A stretch of DNA of 64,000 nt from Ursus arctos (Eukaryota; Chordata; Mammalia; Carnivora; Ursidae): assembly GCF_023065955.2 (NCBI RefSeq), contig NW_026622808.1:46822475-46886474 (forward strand). The letters are read 5' to 3'. Shown one piece after another: positions 1 through 9,910 of this stretch; the first letter of the stretch is position 1; each line of letters begins with the position of its first letter. The position numbers and the translations under genes were made by a program. The notes below the pieces were generated by a model that was not told where the DNA came from, searched no databases, and was given only the letters and a program-made list of their open reading frames with translations.

Positions 1-999
1 GGGTAAAGGATGTGCTGCTGCCCACACAGGCCATAATCATCTTTAAGGCACCCTGGGTTTATCAGGCACTGGAGCATTTTCAGAGCAACACACTAAACAA
101 GACTAAACCAGATCACCAAACGATAAACTCAACTTGAAAAGTCCTCCTCTGCCATTTTTTAGCAAACAGTCTACTGTCAAAACAAAGATGTCATGCTTAG
201 CCAGTTCTAGGCAGCCCAGAAACTTTAAATAGAATGCCAAAACACATTGCACTTGAGCGACAAGGAAACTAACTCTCACACATCATTCATTTATATACCT
301 AAGAATTATTCCATGTAACTAACTACGGTCTATAGGAGGTGCCTGGAGATATGACAGCAAACAGGGCACATTCCTTGTCCTCTGAGAGCTCGTGGCCTGG
401 TAGACCAGATGGACAGATAGAAATGGGCACTAACACAAAAGATGGAATGTCAGGGGTACACACATGGTGTTATGGGAACACAGAAGTTGAAAACAAAATT
501 TAACCTTGGGTGGTTAGTAAAAACTATAAATGGATGTGATAATACAGCTGAAACTCATAAGCAAGATCTATCCAATGAAATAAGTAAAAAAAAAACAGTA
601 CCCAAGGCAGAAGGAAAAGCCTGGAGGTCTGGAAGCAGGAGCGCTCAGCAAGTTCGAGGAATAAGCGAGATTTCAATATGGTATAAACAGAGTACGGAAC
701 AGAGACAGAGAGGGGTTGAGGAGGTAAAGGCAGGCCAATCATGAAAGATATTCATTTAGGCTAGATCCTTAGGGAGCCATCCCTGCAATGGCCTGCAAGT
801 CTGGAGGCTGCATTTTTCCAGCCCCCTACATTTTCTAGCCTCTCTTAAATTTCCTAGAGGTCAAACCAGAAACCTTAAAACGTAATTAACACACACTGTC
901 ACTCAACTGTGCGCAAGCCTTGTGACAGGAAACAAGTGGGAGAAATTCTCCAACAGCCCATCTGAGCAGGACTCACAAGTCACATGTATGTTAAAAGCA
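1..999. other. Unique sequence, no feature recognised
   Basis: I see no repeat family, RNA gene or credible exon here. The short open frames on both strands (for example 442-744) have low-complexity translations, no domain, and no splice-site or promoter context. Confidence 0.5.
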
Positions 1000-1138
1000 C
1001 ATTGAAGTTTTACAAAGAGTTTCAGAGGTAGGTGTTCTCATCCCAAACTTACAAATAGTATGACTGAGATTCAAAAAAAAGGAGGATGGGCTAGCCAAGA
1101 TGATGAACTCAGCAACAAGACCTGGACTCCAACCCTGG
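1000..1138 (-). repeat. MIR SINE fragment, antisense
   Basis: Read on the + strand it follows the reverse complement of MIR: an aggtaggtgtt segment, then a degraded 'tttacagatgaggaaactgag' equivalent, then 'gacctggactccaaccctgg', which matches the MIR 'gattcgaaccc' box. It is heavily diverged, as expected for this ancient tRNA-derived family. Confidence 0.5.
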
Positions 1139-1432
1139 TTTCTCTCATTGGTCGTTTGCTATTGTAACAGCTGCTTCCCTCTGGAAACAAGTTACTAGTA
1201 TTGTACATAAGTTAGGACCACTCTTTCCTATGCATTTTGGATGATACATTTCAAGCTATTTTAGGGAGCTGCTTTTTCAGTTTGCTCTACCTGCCTTCAC
1301 TCCCAGTAGGCCCTATTGACAGCCATGTGTAGAGGTCTATGGAACACTGAGACAGAGTTCCAAGGTTGGCATGCATTCAAGACCCTGTTGCAATAAAATC
1401 AACTCTACCAGAGCTCTCTCTAAATGAATTCT

Positions 1433-1552
1433 GGGGCACCCGACTGGCTCAGTCAGTGGAACATGTGACTCTTAATCTTGGGGTTGTAGGTTTGAGCCCT
1501 ACATTGGCTGTGGAGATTACTTTAAAAAAATAAAACTTTTTTTTTTTTTTTT
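1433..1552 (+). mobile_element. SINEC, short old subtype
   Basis: Head 'ggggcacccgactggctcag', then a tRNA-like B-box region 'ggtttgagccctacattgg', ending directly in 'gagattactttaaaaaaataaaa' and a T/A-rich tail. It lacks the long TC-rich middle of the standard SINEC. This is the short subtype seen again at 22284, 31206, 52008, 53745, 58644 and 63668. Confidence 0.85.
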
Positions 1553-2116
1553 AATGAGCTCTCCTTTGCATTTTTCTTTGTATCACTACTCTCGCCAAAC
1601 TGAAGCATCTCAGAAAGTAAATCAATATTCAGAGACATGGGGTATTCTCAGAGGAAAATCGCATCAGTCTCCGATGTCTTCTACAATGCTGTGTGGGGGT
1701 TGCTCAGTGAGAGTAAGAGGGAAAACTTTCAAAGGTTATTTTATTCCCCAAGCACCAAACTGATCAAAAATTAACAAAATGAACAAACAAACAGCCACAA
1801 CAAAACAGTCACTAAAAACCTCCTGTCAGTGGGCAAGGAAGAAAAGCAAGGAGGAGCACCAGTGAAGCTATACCAGTCCTGTGGCAATGTTCCCTCGCCC
1901 CATTCTGGAAGGATGCCTCATCATCCTCAGTCTTGAGCTCCTGCAGGCTAACCAAAGCCCTCCGAAGTCGGACTGCCACCAAGTGATTGGCATTGATGCT
2001 AAAATTCCCTCCCGTAATCTACAGTCACAAGTCACAGAATATTTTGCCTAGCTGTAAGACCCCTCAATTCCACAAAATACTGAGTTAGCACTTAATCCTT
2101 CATCCAGTCCGAAGAG
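1553..2116. other. Unique sequence, nothing recognised
   Basis: No repeat or exon signature was seen. An open frame at 1554-1763 begins at the end of the SINEC tail and has no recognisable domain. Confidence 0.5.
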
Positions 2117-2270
2117 GTTTCATTAGGTCATTCCCACTTTACCCTTGAGGCAAATTAAAATCAGGAAAGTTGGGTAACTTAAAGTCAACTAGCGAGTCTG
2201 AGGAAAATTCAGAAATCAAACCCAAATCTCTGAGTCCTAACTTACAGAGTCACTTTCACCATTTTGCATG
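2117..2270 (-). repeat. MIR SINE, antisense
   Basis: The order 'cattcccactttacccttgaggcaaa', then 'gggtaacttaaagtca', then 'aaatcaaacccaaatctctgagtcc' matches the reverse complement of MIR (bulk of the core plus the B-box side). Family is clear; subtype was not determined. Confidence 0.65.
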
Positions 2271-2717
2271 GAAGGTATCTCCACACTTCAATCTCTCAGG
2301 CCACTATGGGGAGGATCATAAAGTTTACTTTGAAAAAGTCCTTGGATAATATACAGTCTCAATAATTTCATCAAATTTTCCTGTCTTTATTCTATTTTCC
2401 ACAAAAAAGGAAGCATCCTGCACGCAAAGGAAAATCTTCAAGTACTCAAGATGATGTTCTTTCCAGAACACTCTGAACAAGAAATATTATTAGAAGCATA
2501 ATCATATGTAGTCCTTGTTAATGTAATAAATATGTTGCATGCCTTTCATTTCAGAATTTGCAGGGTCAAGATAAACTAACAGAAAGATTATTCTTTCTAA
2601 AAAGCAAATAAGTATCTGGGAAGCAAACTAGTACTAACGTTCCTAAGAGCTAAAGCAGACTTATACTTACCCCCAATTTCACCAAACAAACCCAACATTT
2701 AAAAATCAAGATGCTTT

Positions 2718-2850
2718 ATCATGATGAGCACTGAGTCATGGACAGAATTGCTGAATCACTATATTGTATACCTAAACTAAGATAACACCGTATGTTAACT
2801 ATACTGCAATTAAAATAAAAAACTTAAAAAATAAAAATGCAACATTCAAA
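2718..2850 (+). mobile_element. LINE-1 3' end, truncated
   Basis: 'tcatgatgagcactgagtca', then 'ttgctgaatcactatattgt', then 'cctaaactaagataacacc', ending in an AT-rich 'aattaaaataaaaaac' tail. This matches the terminal 3' UTR of carnivore L1 ('gatgagcactgggtg...tgaatcact...aaactaat'). It is a short 5'-truncated copy with no coding sequence. Confidence 0.7.
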
Positions 2851-5109
2851 ATTAAAAACAACAGCAAGGCAACCGGACCATAATAAGGAAAAAGAAAAAC
2901 AAAAGAGGTTTTGTTTGACCTTTTGATCTTACTGCCTTCTTAATTACAACAGTTCACATAATTGGGGATGAATGAAGGAAAATTCTGGACAAGGATGCCC
3001 ACTGAGGCCTCCTCGCAAAATATTTCCCTAGCACAGCTCTGCCTAAATCAGTCTTTTATTAACACAGGCTCAGCAAGTTTCTAATACAACCCCTATGAAG
3101 TCTAATAATGGTCGTCCTTCGGACTAAATGCCAAAACGGGTAGCTATTCTCATGGTTAATAAGAAGATATGAAAGTCAGACAAAAACGCAGCCTATTTCT
3201 CCCAAAACACACAGAGTTAGATCTCAACAAAATAACATTTGACTTCTGTTAAGTGGACTACAGGATAAAAATTATTCAGCTTAAGCCATTACAGTGGGAA
3301 AATGGTAACCTGGACTCAAAGCATCAAGACACTTCAACCTAAAAATCTCAGCCTCCTTGGGGAACACTGAAGAACCTTTCAATTCCACAGTGGGAAGAGG
3401 TGGAATAAAACAGTGTTCAAATTCACATGCTAACATGCAATCCTCTTGCAACAGACATTCCTCACCGAGTTGGCCATTCCTGTCAATTTCTCCTCACACC
3501 AAGCCCCTGATGACTGACCAGCCTCCATGTGAGGAACACAGGATCTCCCCATCAAAGTGGATGGACACAAGCTGGGCCCATCAGACTCTCCCCCACTATT
3601 CAGAATGGAGACATAAATGCTAGGCATTTGGTATGGCCTGTTGCTAAAGGTCCCACGGAGCCAGTCTGCAATGGCCATTCTTCCACGTACATGTGATAGA
3701 GAAAGCTGGTTTGCAGGGGAAGAAAAATAAAGTGGACGCAAAAAGAAACCTTGGTTATGCCTCATGAGTTTGATTATTCATTACACGCAGAAGCTGAAGT
3801 GATTATTTGCCGGTAATTTTTGAAGTTCAGGGGAAAAAAATTTAAACCTTCTGTCTCTGAGATACAAACCAAGCCTAATTAGGGCAGACAATACAAGCCA
3901 TTACCCAGCTTCAATGGTCTCTCAAGGTTTCAAAAGAAAGAGTGGAGATAGATAAACACTGTAGCACAGACAACACTAAAAAAAATTTAAAAAATTTAAA
4001 AATCCCCTAGGAAAGCTTTAATAGGGACAAGGTGCCTGGAGAGAATCTAAGATTAACAGCATTATTCTAGAAAAGCTTTTTAATTACTCTGATAAATGTC
4101 TGGCATTTATAAGTGGCTTCTGATTAAACAGATTTAAAATAAAAACAAAGAAAACAGAAACCCGGTTTCTGTAAATATTAATATTTTACCTGGTATTTTT
4201 TTATTTATTTTTTTTTTTTTTTACATTTTCAACATTGAAACATCTGGTTTCACATTTTAACCAGAACAGAGAGACAGGTAAAATAACAAGTGTCTACTGG
4301 AATTTATTCAGTATGCCGGAAAATTATGCAGTGCTATGGCCAAGTGCATCCTCAGACTGGAAGCACCTATAATGGGTTCTGGACAGTATAATATACCTCT
4401 TAAGCTACAGCTCTTGAAAGGGATAGAACAGGGCTGAATTTCTAGAACACATCTTCAATTCCTTGCCTTATAAACTGAGCCCCAGAAACTCTGAACAATG
4501 ACCTCACCACCCTTCCCTGCCCTTCTGTCTCAGAGGAAGCATAAGTCATGAGAACCCATGGGGCAGACCTCATTCTGAAAGACACATCAAAGAGGCCAAC
4601 TCAGAAGTCCCAGAGAAAGACCTCAGTGCGAGGACTCACATTAAGCTGGGTGTACAGCCCTGCACCTCTTGCCTCTCTGTCTCAGCTTCGGGAGAACCCC
4701 TCGGGTGTCTTTAAATTCCACAGACTCACGCTGACTGTAGTCAAAATAAATATTCCCAAGATCTCAGGCAACCCTCATTGTGAACTGAGTCTCCTTCAAT
4801 TAAGAATTTCCAGTAATGCTACAGCTACATTAAAAGGGCAGTTCACACGTCAGAGGACTGTAGTTTTAAATGGATATTCACACCCATATTTATATATTGT
4901 TTAAAAGTATATTCTTTTGGCCAGGGTTGCCAGAATCTTTGGAAATGCTGTAGGCTATTATACATTTTCCCCTAGATTAATAATAGTAGCCAATGCTTTA
5001 TATTGAAACGTTCTGGTCATTTAAAAAAAAAAAAAGGTAACTGTATTATCTGGACATACAACTAACATACTGTTCAAAAATAATTTTATAATCATCTTTC
5101 CCAATTTTT
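2851..5109. other. Unique sequence with AT-rich patches
   Basis: No repeat family is recognised. There is a low-complexity T/A patch at 4196-4222. The stretch 4070-4200 is AT-rich but not obviously repetitive. Frames such as 3357-3623 and 4548-4904 have no domain or exon signals. I see no coding content. Confidence 0.45.
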
Positions 5110-5575
5110 GACACTTTGAATGAAGATGCAGGCTTCTTAATTCCAGGTCTACCACTCACTTAACTGAGTGTTAAGGTATGTTACTTGGGGCGCCTGGGTG
5201 GCTTAGTCGTTAAGCGTCTGCCTTCGGCTCAGGGCGTGATCCCAGAGTCCTGGGATCGAGCCCCGCATCAGGCTCCTCGGCTGGAAGCCTGCTTCTTCCT
5301 CTCCCACTCCCCCTGCCTGTGTTCCCTCTCTCGCTGGCTGTCTCTCTCTCTCTGTCAAATAAATAAGTAAAATCTTAAAAAAAATAATAATAATAAGTTA
5401 TGTTTACTTGATCTTCTGATGCTTCCCTTTCTTTACCTGTAAATACAATACTAATAATACCTGTCCCAAAGAGGGTTATAGAGAAGAACAGATGACTTCA
5501 TGCATGGAAAGCAGGGAGAACAATGCCCGGCACACAGTAAGCCCTTAGTAAGTGCTAATCATCATCATTTTTTTC
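5110..5575 (+). repeat. MIR SINE split by a later SINEC
   Basis: The left arm (about 5110-5186) has 'ccaggtctaccactcactta', the MIR 'tctgccacttacta' region. The right arm (about 5397-5575) has 'tttctttacctgtaaataca', 'gggttatagagaag' and 'aatgcccggcacacagtaag', the MIR core and tail in order. The two arms are continuous once the SINEC at 5187-5395 and its target duplication are removed. Confidence 0.8.
5187..5395 (+). mobile_element. SINEC, ursid-type, inside a MIR
   Basis: Full-length element: head 'ggggcgcctgggtggcttag', body 'gcctgcttcttcctctccca', tail 'aaataaataagtaaaatctt' plus an AAT-rich end. Flanks 'tatgttactt' (left) and 'tatgtttactt' (right) look like a slightly decayed target duplication. 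The cagggcgtgatccc variant places it in the subgroup of 25527, 31836, 47560 and 58113. Confidence 0.92.
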
Positions 5576-7006
5576 CCCATCATTCATTTTCACTCTTCCC
5601 ATTGAAAGGTACCATAGTAGTTCAACGTAGGAGTAAGTTAAATCGGGGCTGGGGCTGGGTGTTAAATATGAAATACAATCAACCCTTCATTACCACAGAG
5701 TACATTATTTGAAACTGAAGAGCATTTAGTTTTGTATTTCTTCCTTATCCCCAGAAGGAGATAGAAGGAAATCTTACAAAAGACCATTCCTGGGGTGTCA
5801 ACTAGTCCAAATCACCACTATCAATCACAGTCTTATCATTCAGCCAGCAGCCCAACGAACAAAAGCTCAATTGGGCAAAGCACAACAGCCTCAAAAGATT
5901 TGAAATGTATCCACTGCAATTTTGAAATGCATCCATTGCGATAGGTACTCCCATCACGGGAAATGTTTTTTAACTAGGGAGAAAAAATTGTCATATTAAA
6001 AAAATGGTATATTGGCAATATATCCCATTTTGTCTCTGGGAAGGAGCAATATTAATAAAAACCCTAAAATAAAAATGTATCCATTCCAATGGTTTCCAAG
6101 TATTCTGATGTTCTTAGGTTCTCCCAGGAACTCCCCGGCATTTTACTTTTGTATGTATTTCCTTTGTCTTAGAATAGATTTATTTATTACAAAGTTCTTT
6201 GTCTTTTCTTGGATGGAACAGGTTGGATAAATTAGGCAACCCCAGGTACATCTCTCTGGAAGTTCTTATTGAATTCTTCTTCTTGGTCACCTTTTATTTG
6301 CAAACTGCCAAGCAACACTGGTTTCTATTGCAGATGTTTATGAAAAAGAGAGATAAAGAACAACTCTGGGTAAACTTCTCCTAGGCTAACACTGTGGAGA
6401 TCTAAAGTTTCCAGTGGAATATTAGTTTCTGAAATGGCAAAGAACAACCACTGAAAGTCAGGGGGGAAATGAGATTTCAAAAACAGCAGGCATTTAGAAT
6501 GCAGTTAACCAAAAACACTGATGTAGTCAGTACCAAGGGCCTGAGTATTTCCAGATCTAATAACTGTACATTCAAAGGGCTGGTTTAAAACAACAACAGC
6601 AGCAAATATCTGAAGCTCTGAACTGGTAAAATCTAGGTCTTTAGATTAGATACAAAGTCATAAGGTTCCAGAAAAATGCCAGAGCTTGGATCTTAGAGTC
6701 CCTCAAGGTGACTACCAAATTTGTGGGGGGAAATCTTTTCACTTCCATCACTCAGCTGGCATAGCATCTTAGGGAAATCCGGCTAGAGAAAGCTCCACGT
6801 TACCAAGGTCTGAGGAAGATCTGTATAAGGTCTGAGGGGTGTCTGTCCCCCGGCAGTCCGCCTCACTTTCCAACGACTCCCTTACCCACCACTCATCCTA
6901 CACTCCAGCCTAACGGCTCCCAACTTTTCCAACTATGTAAATAGGTTTTAAAGTACAGTAGAAATGTGATAGTGATTACATTAAAAAAGAAGAAGAAGAA
7001 GAAGAT
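5576..7006. other. Unique sequence, nothing recognised
   Basis: I see no identifiable repeat except a short (AAG)n run at about 6985-7004 just before the next SINEC. Frames such as 6012-6230 are rich in aromatic residues because of AT-rich composition and have no domain. Confidence 0.45.
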
Positions 7007-7195
7007 GGGATGCCTGGGTGACTCAGTCGGTTAAGCATCTGCCTTCAGCTCAGGTCATGATCCCAGGGTCCTGGAATGGAGTCCTGCATCGGGCTCCTTG
7101 CTCAGCGGGGGGCCTGCTTCTCCCTCTGCTTGACGCTCCCCCACTTGTGCTCTCTTTCTCTGACACATAAATAAATAAAATCTTTTAAAAAAAAT
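7007..7195 (+). mobile_element. SINEC, long type
   Basis: Head 'gggatgcctgggtgactcag', body 'tcaggtcatgatcccagggt', tail 'aaataaataaaatctttt' plus A-run. It lies between an (AAG)n run and a related 'aagaagag', which suggests insertion into an A/G-rich target. Confidence 0.9.
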
Positions 7196-7284
7196 AAGAA
7201 GAGAATACATATAAACCAAAACTGTCAAGAAATTCACTAAAAGAGTTCCCATTTTATTAACCCCTAAAGCATCTGTATTCCTTT

Positions 7285-7400
7285 AAAACTAGAGTCATTT
7301 CATTAAAATCTATTTGAGCTCTTACTCTGTGCTAGGCACTGTTTGCAGAACTGGAGATATAATGGGAAGAGAGTGATGCATTTGTGTAAGGGATGTCTAG
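7285..7400 (-). repeat. L2 LINE 3'-end fragment, antisense
   Basis: 'tttgagctcttactctgtgctaggcactg' followed by 'ctggagatataatgggaaga' is the antisense 3' terminal sequence of L2 ('tgagcacctactatgtgccaggcactg...ctggggataca'). Confidence 0.6.
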
Positions 7401-7766
7401 AAAAATCTGAAAGTCCTTTGCAATTACTTTAAGACCCCCTAAGAATAGGAGATACTACCCCACCCCACACTGCACACTGCGATCAGAAACCAGTGGCCAT
7501 ACCCAATTGTTCATACAATGAGAATTAGTAAAATGATGCCAATGTTCAGACAGGGGCCATCTCTCTCTTGTCCATCCCTGTAACCCCCATCAAGTACAAA
7601 ATACCCGGCACTCAACCAACATTCAAATGAGTAATTATTCAATGGCCGACTGAAAAATGGGGGCCCAAAGAAAACGGAGTCTCCTGTCTCAAGTATAATG
7701 CCTGGCCATTTCTTCTTCTGTGGTGACTCGACTGTATCCTCCAAGACTCCCCTAAAAGGATCTCCT

Positions 7767-7821
7767 TGTGCGTGCATGTGCACGTGCATGCATGTGTGTG
7801 TACGTGTATGTGTGTGTGCGT

Positions 7822-7857
<36 letters not shown>
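7767..7857. repeat. Compound (GT)n microsatellite
   Basis: An imperfect purine-pyrimidine stretch (tgcatgtgcacgtgcatgca) leads into a pure GT run of about 15 units at 7826-7856. The antisense CAC/ACA frames over it (for example 7511-7825) are translation artefacts. Confidence 0.95.
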
Positions 7858-7932
7858 TTCACTGACATCTAAATTGCCCATAGTGAAGAACACAGATTTC
7901 AACTTTACACCTGGATGCTGTCTCCTGAAGGA

Positions 7933-7976
7933 TACCATCAAGCAGAGAAAGGTAACCATCAAGCAGAGAAAGGTAA
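7933..7976. repeat. Tandem duplication, 2 x 21 bp
   Basis: Two adjacent copies of a 21-bp unit (core accatcaagcagagaaaggt) with no mismatch in the core. Confidence 0.9.
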
Positions 7977-8993
7977 AGACGTTTCCAGTACCCCAACAGA
8001 CTCCTTCATTACCGCCAACAGCTTCACTCACTTTTTGTTTTGTCTCCTTGTTTTTCTGCTACTTGCAAAGTGAAAGAGGTTCTGAGTAGGACAATAGCTA
8101 AGAATCTCATTCTTTTTACTTGGAGAAACCAAAAATCTCTAATCTAATAAAGTGATAGAGGTGAAAAACAGCATTAGGAATCTAGCAGTATTCTATAAGG
8201 AAATGAAAATTCAACACTGGACTCAAATGACATAGGTGACATTGTTGTAAAGGGCATTAAGATATGAAAATATATTAAATGTTTCTAACTGAAATACCTT
8301 TATTCTCAATACTCAATGCTTAATTTTAATTTACATGTTTCCTGAATATAAATAAAAGATTCCCTCAAGAAATCATCAGATGTGACACAATGTGCCCCTC
8401 AAAATTCTCATCTTATAATTGTTCCCTTTGTGAAACCTTGTTCCATCCATCGTTTGAGAATGTCATAAGACAAAAAATTTGTTAAATAAATTTTACAAAG
8501 GACGATATACCTCAGACCTTCTCTCGCACAGGAAACATGAGAGGTTAAAAAAAACAACTTTTTTTTTTTTTTAACTAAGGTCCATAGAGACTATTTAAAC
8601 CTTTAAGGTAATAACGATAAATTAACAAGAATCTAGTATAAACTATTTGGGGCATCTCTAGAATCCACTCTCCATCTCTCCCTGGGACAACTCCAAGAAC
8701 ATTCAAGTCCCATTTATAACATTCAAGAACTATGAAAAACAAACATTTGTCTTATCAATGTAGAAGCCCAGAGAAGTATCACACCATTAGCTCCTCAACA
8801 CAGGCTGGCACAGACTCTGCTTGGCACAGAACACAGCTAAGAAAAACAGAAAGTTCCAGAGAATTCATCATTTTGCAAAACAGAGAATTTTTCAGATGGC
8901 TTAGTAAAAAGGGACACAGCAATGTCAGAACGTCAAAACAGAGGGAAGATCTCCAGATGACATCACTGACTGGTGTGGGCAATCTATTTATAT
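7977..8993. other. Unique sequence, nothing recognised
   Basis: AT-rich with a short T run at 8561-8572. No repeat family or coding feature is recognised. Confidence 0.45.
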
Positions 8994-9227
8994 CAGGGTT
9001 TCTCAAGCTTGACACCATTACTACTTGGGACCAGCCATTTCTTTTTCTGTGAGGGGCTGTCCTGCATTGCAGGACATATAGCAGCACCCCTGACCCCTGC
9101 CTACTAGATGCCAGTAGCAAACCCCCCATGTAGTCACAAGAAAACAAAACAAAAACCACAAAAAAACCAACTCCAGACATTGCCAACGTCCCCGGGAGGT
9201 AAAATAACCCCTGGGTGAGAACCAGTG
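8994..9227 (-). mobile_element. MER20, hAT-Charlie nonautonomous DNA transposon
   Basis: On the + strand it begins 'cagggtttctcaagcttgac' and passes through 'ctgtcctgcattgcaggaca', 'ctactagatgccagtagca' and 'ctccagacattgccaacgtc', ending '...gagaaccagtg'. This matches the reverse complement of the approximately 219-bp MER20 element. Flanking 8-bp copies 'atttatat' (8986-8993) and 'atttataa' (9228-9235) are the expected hAT target-site duplication. MER20 copies are known regulatory elements in placental uterine genes; no activity can be claimed here. Confidence 0.85.
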
Positions 9228-9246
9228 ATTTATAACGATGACACAG

Positions 9247-9297
9247 ATGGTGTGGTGGTGGTGGTGGTGGTAATAATGATAGCAATAATAATAATAA
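9247..9297. repeat. Compound (GGT)n/(AAT)n microsatellite
   Basis: About six GGT units run directly into imperfect and then pure AAT units. Confidence 0.9.
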
Positions 9298-9344
9298 AAC
9301 CAAACGACCTCTACCCAGTCAGCATGCTACATCAGCTGTCGCAC

Positions 9345-9512
9345 TGAGACCTTTGTATATGTTTCATTCCATAGAGCAACCTGAGACAAGTACTATGACT
9401 TTCTACATGTTTCGGATAACAGAACTGAGGCTCAGAAAAGCTAACCGTCCTCTTAACGGTCACACAGATAGTAAGAGGCTGACGTTCGCAGCTAAGCCTC
9501 ACTTTTAAATGT
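9345..9512 (-). repeat. MIR SINE, antisense
   Basis: Order on + strand: 'gtactatgactttctacatg', 'acagaactgaggctcagaaa', 'ggtcacacagatagtaagag'. These match the antisense MIR core ('gaggaaactgaggcacagag', 'ggtcacacagctagtaag'). Confidence 0.75.
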
Positions 9513-9699
9513 CTCGTTTTAAGCAGCAGACTATATATGGCCATCTCCACACAGAGAATTATGAGACTGCTCTTTGAACAGAGCACCAGGCTACTCCAAA
9601 ACAGCAAACGTAGAACATGGTAGCCAAAGGCTACCACAGACCACAGCCAGTGGCAGTCAAAGCAGGGCACCAGGGGGCAGCGAACTCTCGTGTGGCTTC

Positions 9700-9910
9700 T
9701 TTTAATAACGTATGTTTTATAGAGGATCTCAGTCATCCTCAGAGCAACCTCTCAAGATAGATACCCATATTCCCATGTTACAGGTAAGAAAACTGAGTCC
9801 AAGAGATTCAGTAAATGATCCAAAGTCACATAGCAGGCTTTCCCGATGGAGCCAAGATTTAAAATAAGATTGGTCTGACAGCTGAGCCTCAGTTGCTTGG
9901 AACACGATTT
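9700..9910 (-). repeat. MIR SINE, antisense
   Basis: 'tcagagcaacctctcaagat', then 'gttacaggtaagaaaactga', then 'aaagtcacatagcaggcttt' are antisense MIR landmarks. It is the second antisense MIR within 600 bp and is a separate copy, since both contain the same core. Confidence 0.75.

Noticed and set aside
1434..1510. Functional tRNA gene suggested by tRNA-like SINEC heads
   Set aside because: The tRNA similarity is that of the SINE promoter. No cloverleaf with acceptor stem is present at any of the SINEC copies.
7511..8089. Open frames rich in His/Thr or Cys/Val on both strands
   Set aside because: They are translations of the GT/CA microsatellite and have no independent coding support.
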